A DNA stretch of 64,000 nucleotides from contig MU623452.1 of the NCBI GenBank assembly GCA_025201765.1, forward strand, positions 1-64,000, read 5' to 3'. Both the position numbers and the translations under genes were made by a program. This DNA is from Daldinia sp. FL1419. Its lineage: Eukaryota > Ascomycota > Sordariomycetes > Xylariales > Hypoxylaceae. The notes under the pieces are model-generated. The model was not told the DNA's origin and did not search any database. It was given only the letters and a program-made list of their open reading frames with translations. Of the stretch, positions 58,430 to 64,000 are shown piece by piece (within the stretch, counting starts at the first letter, position 1; each line of letters starts with the position of its first letter).

Positions 58430-59869
58430 TAGACTCCGCATCTCCATCCGGTCTGTTACTTATAATAGGTACCTATATATTGTACATGATGTCCATACCT
58501 GTACCTATGGACCTATCTATGTAGCTGCCTAGGCACAATACCTAAGTTAGGTAGGTACTGCGTCCTGATCCGTACCTGCCTTTACGTATTGATCGAGCAA
58601 GGAAGTATATAACCTAATATCAATTAAGGTTAAGTACATGAGATGCTAATGTATTATCTATGTACGCATTCGTGGAAGGAACATTGAATTGTAGAGGATG
58701 CATAATGTTGGTACGTCAACTTTTCTTTTTCTTTTTTTTTTGTCTTGTTCAATTGTTCCTGACGGGCTGGAGACCAATTGTGTTTTGTATCACGGACCAT
58801 CTTCAAGAACACATCAAACACATCATCCATAGCCGCTCGTCATTCGAACTAGGGTTCAACGCCCGCGCGCTTCACCTAGGTATTTCCACATGCAACATAT
58901 GCAAACAGGGTCTCCCGTTTCTGCCGCTCTGCTGCTCTGTCGCTCTATCGTTCTGTCAACCCCCTTCCTCATCGGTCACTCCTTGGTCACTTCTCGTGGT
59001 CCCTCCATGTTTCCCCATGAAGCAAGCCCACCTCTTTGAGGCCTCAGGCAACCTTAGACATACATACATGCACACTTTTTATGGCTGCTTGCTTGAATCG
59101 TCGTACCTCTATTAAAAAATAAAATAAAATAAAACAAAACAAAACCCTTGTTGCCTTCCAGCTATGACCTTGGCTCCCTACGGTAGACGCCACCGCATAC
59201 ATGCGTACATATTTTGGTATTTTACCTACCTCATACATACTTTCAGCTCGTTAATCCCTCCCGCCTTTCGCGCCGTTCCCGTCTACCCAGGTAGTTTTCC
59301 CCCCCATCAATGAACCCCGGACCTACGTAAGTCTTACCGGCTGGGAATAGCTTCCTTACGTAGCTGCCGCTCGCCTCACTTGGTATTAACTGCTGTTGAT
59401 ATAGGCTTAACTACCGAAACATACATACATGCATACCTACATATACACACGTACACACGGACACACGGACACACATCTAGACGTACACATACACATACAC
59501 ATACATACACACACACATACACAGTACAATATATCCATTTTTAAAGTGCAAGTAGCTAACCGCGCATAATAAGACACCTTGCTCATTCATTATATTACTT
59601 ATCCTAGCCGTCTGGCGTTTCCGACCACTCGGGGAGCTCGGATCTCATTATACTGACATACGACACGCCGACTGGCACTCACCATCGTGTCTTGGTGCCT
59701 TGCGGCATATATTCACGCAAACTCTCACCGAGGGTTGACCTTGTACAGTGTACTGTCTTGATCCTACTCCGTCCTTCGTCGGAGATACACCTAGCGGAGA
59801 ATATCTATCCCTACTGCCACTTCATCACTATTGCTACATAGCACTTCCCATCTCGGCTAGCTTACAAAC
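58430..59869. other. Intergenic with microsatellites
   Basis: Contains AAAATA/AAAACA repeats (59114-59145) and ACATAC/ACACAT repeats (about 59420-59522). No gene recognised. The right end is the promoter of the F-box gene. Confidence 0.5.
59420..59522. repeat. ACATAC/ACACAT microsatellite
   Basis: Irregular array of ACATAC, ACACGG and ACATACAC units. Confidence 0.75.
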
Positions 59870-61240
59870 ATGTCGGAACGTCTAGCCCGCAGTGAAGCCG
59901 ACATGGGAAAGCATCTCGTCACTGGGACCCGCGATCTGACCTTGGTCACGTCGAGTCACACCACGACGCTGGTACCGTATGCGTCCTCCTTACCTTTCTC
60001 GCCGCCGGCTGCCGAGAGTGGCGATACTACCCCACGGGAGCCGGTCTCGAGAACGGTCACCACTATTGATGCCCAACCAGCTGCCCTAGTTGCGGACGCT
60101 TTGGACTCCGGCCGCTTGGAAACTCACTGTGGGATGCTTGATGATGGAATGCGGCCAGTCACGGGTCAATCTGTGCATGTTTCACGGTCGTCGAAAGATA
60201 CGGCGGCTTCATCGTCGGAAATGCCCCTTTCTACGCTTAATGCGTCATCTACTTCCAGGCAAAGCCCTGATAAGGAAAGAATGGTAGACGTCATGGTGAC
60301 GAGGGGTTCAGCCTTGTTGCGCTGGGGGTGGGACTTTCTAAGTTTGGACGACTTACCAAATGAAATCTTAACGCATATACTCACCTTCCTAGATGTGAGC
60401 GATCTACTAGCCATTTCAAGGGTATGTTGTCCTTTGGCTTATACATATTCATGATGCCGATACGGACTTCGGCTTATACACCGGCGTTCTCTTGGTCAAG
60501 GCTTTATTCGGGTTGGAGACCCTTAGGTTTCACTCCCGCATGTAACCTAGCTATGAGCCATTATTCTCATATTCGTATTCCTTTCGCACAAAGGTTTCTG
60601 TTGAAACGTAGCCGCGCGTCGACGTCGGTTCAATACGTCCTCTATTAGTATTCCATCATCCACAGACACCAATTCCCTCAAATAATACCATGCTATGTAG
60701 ATCATACTATACTAACGGTAGAGGTAGATTAACCATCATTTTAGGACTCTGTCCTTACACCCTATCTTACACACCCTTCGCCTCCGGCGCGCCCGCGTAT
60801 CACTTCCGCCCCTCCTAACATCACCCTCGCGGCCTACGCTCGCGGAACTAATATCCCGCCACATCTTCTTGACGCATACAACGCAGATCTCGCGGCGGCT
60901 AGCGCGCAGCCTTGTGTCGATCCGGTTGTCGCGGAGCTTACCACTCCGGCCTTCCGCCGAGTCTCTAGTGCAGCGTGGCGTGCTTCCGCCAGAAGTTGTA
61001 GAGAGCAGTGTGGCGCCCGGTCTCATTGCCAAGAAGCGTGCTGTTGAAAAGGAAAAACTCAAAGACGGCCTTCGGCGCTGGGTCGGGGCTGTCTGGCGCG
61101 GCGAGGTGCGCGAAAGGAGCGAAGGGGTCAGGAAGCGGGAGGAGAGTGCTGGTGTCGGTAGGGTGTGGCGTCTGAGAAAGTTTTGGGAACGTGTAGGAAG
61201 AGACAGTGACGGCACCACGGGAGTGGGATGGGCCACCTAA
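59870..61240 (+). CDS. F-box protein (internal exon structure unresolved)
   Basis: Exon 1 (59870-60421) encodes 184 residues: a Ser/Thr-rich N-terminus, then an F-box (LDDLPNEILTHILTFLDVSDLLAISR). It ends at donor GTATGT. The last exon (from about 60745 to TAA at 61240) encodes TLSLHPILHTLRLRRARVSL, RPTLAELISRHIFLTHTTQI, SAESLVQRGVLPPE and a basic C-terminus, as in related fungal F-box proteins. Joining the two directly is out of frame by one base. A small middle exon of length 3n+2 is therefore needed in 60422-60744, or the gene carries a frameshift. One weak candidate is 14 nt at about 60594-60607. The family role is as substrate adaptor of SCF ubiquitin ligases; the substrate is unknown. 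Confidence 0.75.
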
Positions 61241-61768
61241 TCTATAGACGCCGCCCTCTGCTCATATCCCTAGTGGATCGACACTGACATCTACATTGAC
61301 AAGTCATCTCTACTTTGGATTTATGAACGTCATGTGGCTGATGAAGGTAAGGGCTTTTAGTGAGAGCACTCTTTCAATGTGAACTAGGCTCTGCTATTCC
61401 CGTAGAGAACATTGCATTGCGAAGACATGATTTGGACGATGTAACTTAACGACTAGGCCTTTCGAGGTTATCTATTGCTTTTTGATTTTTTTGTCTTGGG
61501 AGTTTTCTGTCTCCCTTAGCGTACGGTAGTGTATGTACATCAAATACAAGAAGCAATTATCTATGCCGATTCTCGATAAAATGCAATTATATGCCCCCCC
61601 TTTTGAACTCATTTCGCCTTTGTGTGCTTTCAAAGGCTGATTAGAATAACGCCGTGCGGTCCTATGCTAAAGTAGTGCTACCCTTTCCTGTTAATCAAGC
61701 TGAAGTTAGGCCCAATATTATATTACGTCTTGCTATCCCTTCCTTACACTCTCCATTTCATTCTCCTC
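61241..61768. other. Convergent intergenic region
   Basis: 3' regions of the F-box gene and the zinc-finger gene; no gene recognised. Confidence 0.5.
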
Positions 61769-62872
61769 CTACCGAAGGCGAAATGCACCCCAATCGTCAT
61801 CTTCGTCATAATCATCCTCATCCTCATCTTCATCTTCTTCGAGCATAGTAGCGTCATTATTTTCCTTGCCGTCCGCCGGGCTCTTGGCCATGACTACGTC
61901 ATCGTTGGCAGCGGCGTTTCGGAGATTCGCCACGCCGCCCTTGCGCAACTGTTCCCGGCGCTCCTTGAGCCGGCGCACGCGGTCTTCTAGTTCTTCCATT
62001 TCTTCGAATTCGGCTTCCAGCGCGCGTGTAGCATCTTCCCGCTCGTCCGCGATCTGTGCGTCTATGAGGTGTTTCCGTCGCTCGTTTTCTTCTTCTTGGG
62101 ATTTCGCGGCGAGTTCGGCGGCTGTCATTGCGGGTGCGGAGATGGTGGCGTCGGCGGAGTAGCCTTGTGTTGTTGGTTCGGGTTCGGCGGCAAGCTCAGC
62201 TTCGAAAGCAGCCCATTCGGCTTCGTCTACGGCGCCGTTTGAGGGTTGGGATTGTTGTGCTGCGCTGGCGGCTGTGGTTGATGGTACGGAAAGGGATTGC
62301 GTTGAGATGGGGAGATTATAGGGCGTAGAGGTGGGTGTAGATGAGGTTTCGGAGCCGATGAGCGGTGAACGACCGACAGGGGCGCCCTTGGGTGTTGAGG
62401 TAGCGGAATTGGTACCGGCTGCTGGCGTAGCGGGTCGCGACGGTATCGCGATCTCAACGCCATGAACGGGTGTATACGAAGTCCGCCTAGATAACTCAGG
62501 GGGGGACTGTCTCTTGTCACCGCCATTGCTCATGGATAAGGCTAGGTCGGGCTTGCTACGCTTCTTCCGTATGGCCTCTTCCATGTCTCCATCTGCGTCG
62601 GATATGCCTTCGTCGACATCGTCGTGCTTCCGCTTTCCAGCGCCACCTTCCGTTGAAGCTATCACCTCTGGTTGCGAGGCGTTGTTCTGTTGTGCTTGTG
62701 CCCTTTTCCTGTGATGCGGAGTCCGAATATGACCTTCCCATAGAGCCTCACTCTTTATCGGTTCGTGGCATAACTTGCATAGTAATTTCCCAGCGTCCGA
62801 GTATGCGGCATGAGGATGCTTGACACGGTTCTCAGCGCGATGAGCGCGAAGTAGGGCTCGAGCGTCTGCCAT
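61769..62872 (-). CDS. ZNF830/CCDC16-like zinc-finger coiled-coil protein
   Basis: Intronless, 367 residues. The frame runs upstream to a TTG at 63022; the first ATG is 62872 (MADARALLRAHRAENRVKHP). A single C2H2 finger lies near residues 30-55: CKLCHEPIKSEALWEGHI, then HH. This is the N-terminal layout of ZNF830 (CCDC16), a nuclear protein linked to splicing and genome stability in animals. The middle is Ser/Thr/Pro-rich and disordered. A coiled coil follows (about 275-330: EERDAT-like charged helices, EFEEMEELEDRVRRLKERRE). The C-terminus is very acidic and ends DDDWGAFRLR, a typical family ending. It converges on the F-box gene. Confidence 0.85.
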   Translation of the reverse strand: MADARALLRAHRAENRVKHPHAAYSDAGKLLCKLCHEPIKSEALWEGHIRTPHHRKRAQAQQNNASQPEVIASTEGGAGKRKHDDVDEGISDADGDMEEAIRKKRSKPDLALSMSNGGDKRQSPPELSRRTSYTPVHGVEIAIPSRPATPAAGTNSATSTPKGAPVGRSPLIGSETSSTPTSTPYNLPISTQSLSVPSTTAASAAQQSQPSNGAVDEAEWAAFEAELAAEPEPTTQGYSADATISAPAMTAAELAAKSQEEENERRKHLIDAQIADEREDATRALEAEFEEMEELEDRVRRLKERREQLRKGGVANLRNAAANDDVVMAKSPADGKENNDATMLEEDEDEDEDDYDEDDDWGAFRLR

Positions 62873-63125
62873 TGCGGTCGTTGGTGCTATAGATATGAGT
62901 AGTTCTCTCGTGGGAAAGTAGCTGGTAAGGTAGGTGAATCTTGGGGTGTGTGTTTGGTAAATCTGCGAATTGCTTTGGATATATAATTGTTTGATTTCAG
63001 AGGAAATACGTCGTTCTAGCAATTGCCATGATGGTCGTTTTGTGGCTGCTCCTTAGTGGTTTAAACTTCCAAGGTTTAATTAATTGGTGAGGCGGACTGA
63101 CTTTAAAGATGCTGGATTACCTTAA

Positions 63126-63748
63126 GGCTCTGATCGGCTCGATTCTCTAAGCATGGCTTAGAGCTTTCTAGAGGGGGTATAAGAATATGCATACGCTAAA
63201 AAATTATTTTTCATTTACGCTTTACCCTTTTTGGTAGGAGGGCTTAGAGAATTGGCTGTAAACCCCTGTCTCTCATGTATCGTGCCAAGAGTGGCAGTAT
63301 GCTAGTCCGTAACAGGCTAGCGGGTCCACGAATTACTAGTTTGGGTATGGGCTTACTCAATTCTATAAGCATACCCTGCCAAGGTATGCTTAGAGGCCAA
63401 AACCGTTACTTTTTGAGGCTATTTTCAGTACAATTTTGACGATATATCAAGCAAAATGAATCGCAAAAAGGAGGCTTTTATATTTGCCACTATTCAGGCA
63501 CTCCTAGAGTATAATTATGGTTTAAGAAGCTCTCGTTATATCAAATTGAGACCTGAATACCTGGAGATCTGAATACCTGGAGACCTGAATACTTGAATAC
63601 CTGGATATTCAAGGCGGTGACCTAAAAAGGCTAAACGCATGGCAACTGGAGAAATTTGGTACAATGCAGCTCCACCTAATTTATATGGACCTTAGATGTA
63701 TTTCTATTTTCTCTAAGCCATGCTTAGAGAATCGAGCCGATCAGAGCC
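63126..63748. mobile_element. TIR element with perfect 38-bp ends and a transposase-like remnant
   Basis: The arms at 63126-63163 and 63711-63748 are exact reverse complements over 38 bases, starting GGCTCTGATCGGCTCGATTC. Each contains the near-palindrome CTAAGCATGGCTTAG. The bases just outside (AA left, TA right) do not form a clean TA duplication, though one change would make one. Inside, a frame from 63456 reads MNRKKEAFIFATIQALLEYN before breaking up, reminiscent of the start of Fot1/pogo-type transposases. The element is 623 bp, so no full transposase is present. Confidence 0.8.
63549..63612. repeat. Short tandem repeat inside the TIR element
   Basis: About four degenerate copies of a 15-16 base unit, GACCTGAATACCTGGA. 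Confidence 0.75.
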
Positions 63749-64000
63749 TAACTCTCTTTAAGGGTTCCATCCAGCCACAAGAGGTAAGTACAGTGCCTTT
63801 TGTAGTGTGCCCCGCACTTGGATGGATCCCCACCCCCCAATTGAAGCTCCAATTGCGGAGCACCTAAATTGTCGTCAGCATATGCATGTACATACCTAAT
63901 TCCATTAGCGGCGTCCATATGGAACTCTAGGTATTGTACTTTGATCTAGGTTAACTAATTAATCGATAAGAAGAGGTATGATCTTAGGTTTGTCTTTCTA

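Overview
The window looks like nuclear DNA of a filamentous ascomycete (Pezizomycotina, most likely a Sordariomycete). Genes carry short GT-AG introns, mostly 48-130 nt, often with CTAAC/CTGAC-type branch sites. Gene content is fungal: CreC, CreD, Slm1, Gem1, Abd1, Nse2, Rpn7, a Clr5-domain protein and a fused BioD-BioA enzyme. Very AT-rich, RIP-like blocks and inverted-repeat elements lie between genes. No rRNA, tRNA or CRISPR was found by eye. Exon boundaries below were read by hand from splice signals, reading frame and remembered family sequences; no alignment was run.

Layout. 0-16.5 kb: a two-exon Cys-rich small protein (-), a conserved hypothetical (+), Nse2 SUMO ligase (+), a class I heme peroxidase (-), Miro/Gem1 (-) and CreC (+). 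16.3-21.9 kb has no recognisable gene. 21.9-29.2 kb: CreD arrestin (+), an AT-rich G-poor block, a TIR element with TA flanks, then Slm1 (+). 31-39.3 kb: Clr5-domain protein (+), Abd1 cap methyltransferase (-), Rpn7 (+), alanine aminotransferase (-). 39.3-43.1 kb holds a scaffold gap framed by artificial-looking homopolymers. 43.1-49.1 kb is a compact biotin cluster: bioB (+), bioF (-), bioDA (+). 49.9-52.2 kb: an Ego1/LAMTOR1-like lipidated adaptor (+) and a small conserved Cys protein (-). 52.2-59.9 kb is gene-poor with an inverted-repeat element and one fragmentary ORF. 59.9-64 kb: an F-box protein (+), a ZNF830/CCDC16-like protein (-) and an element with perfect 38-bp inverted repeats.

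How the genes work together. The clearest functional unit is the biotin cluster. BioF makes KAPA and ends in a PTS1-like tripeptide, BioDA converts KAPA to dethiobiotin, and BioB, with a mitochondrial presequence, makes biotin. bioF and bioDA share a 291-bp divergent promoter; bioB and bioF converge 55 bp apart. creC and creD, both from the carbon catabolite repression ubiquitin network, lie 5.6 kb apart on the same strand. The most unusual structural feature is a probable nested intron (stwintron) in bioDA. I did not see a clearly new multi-gene system.
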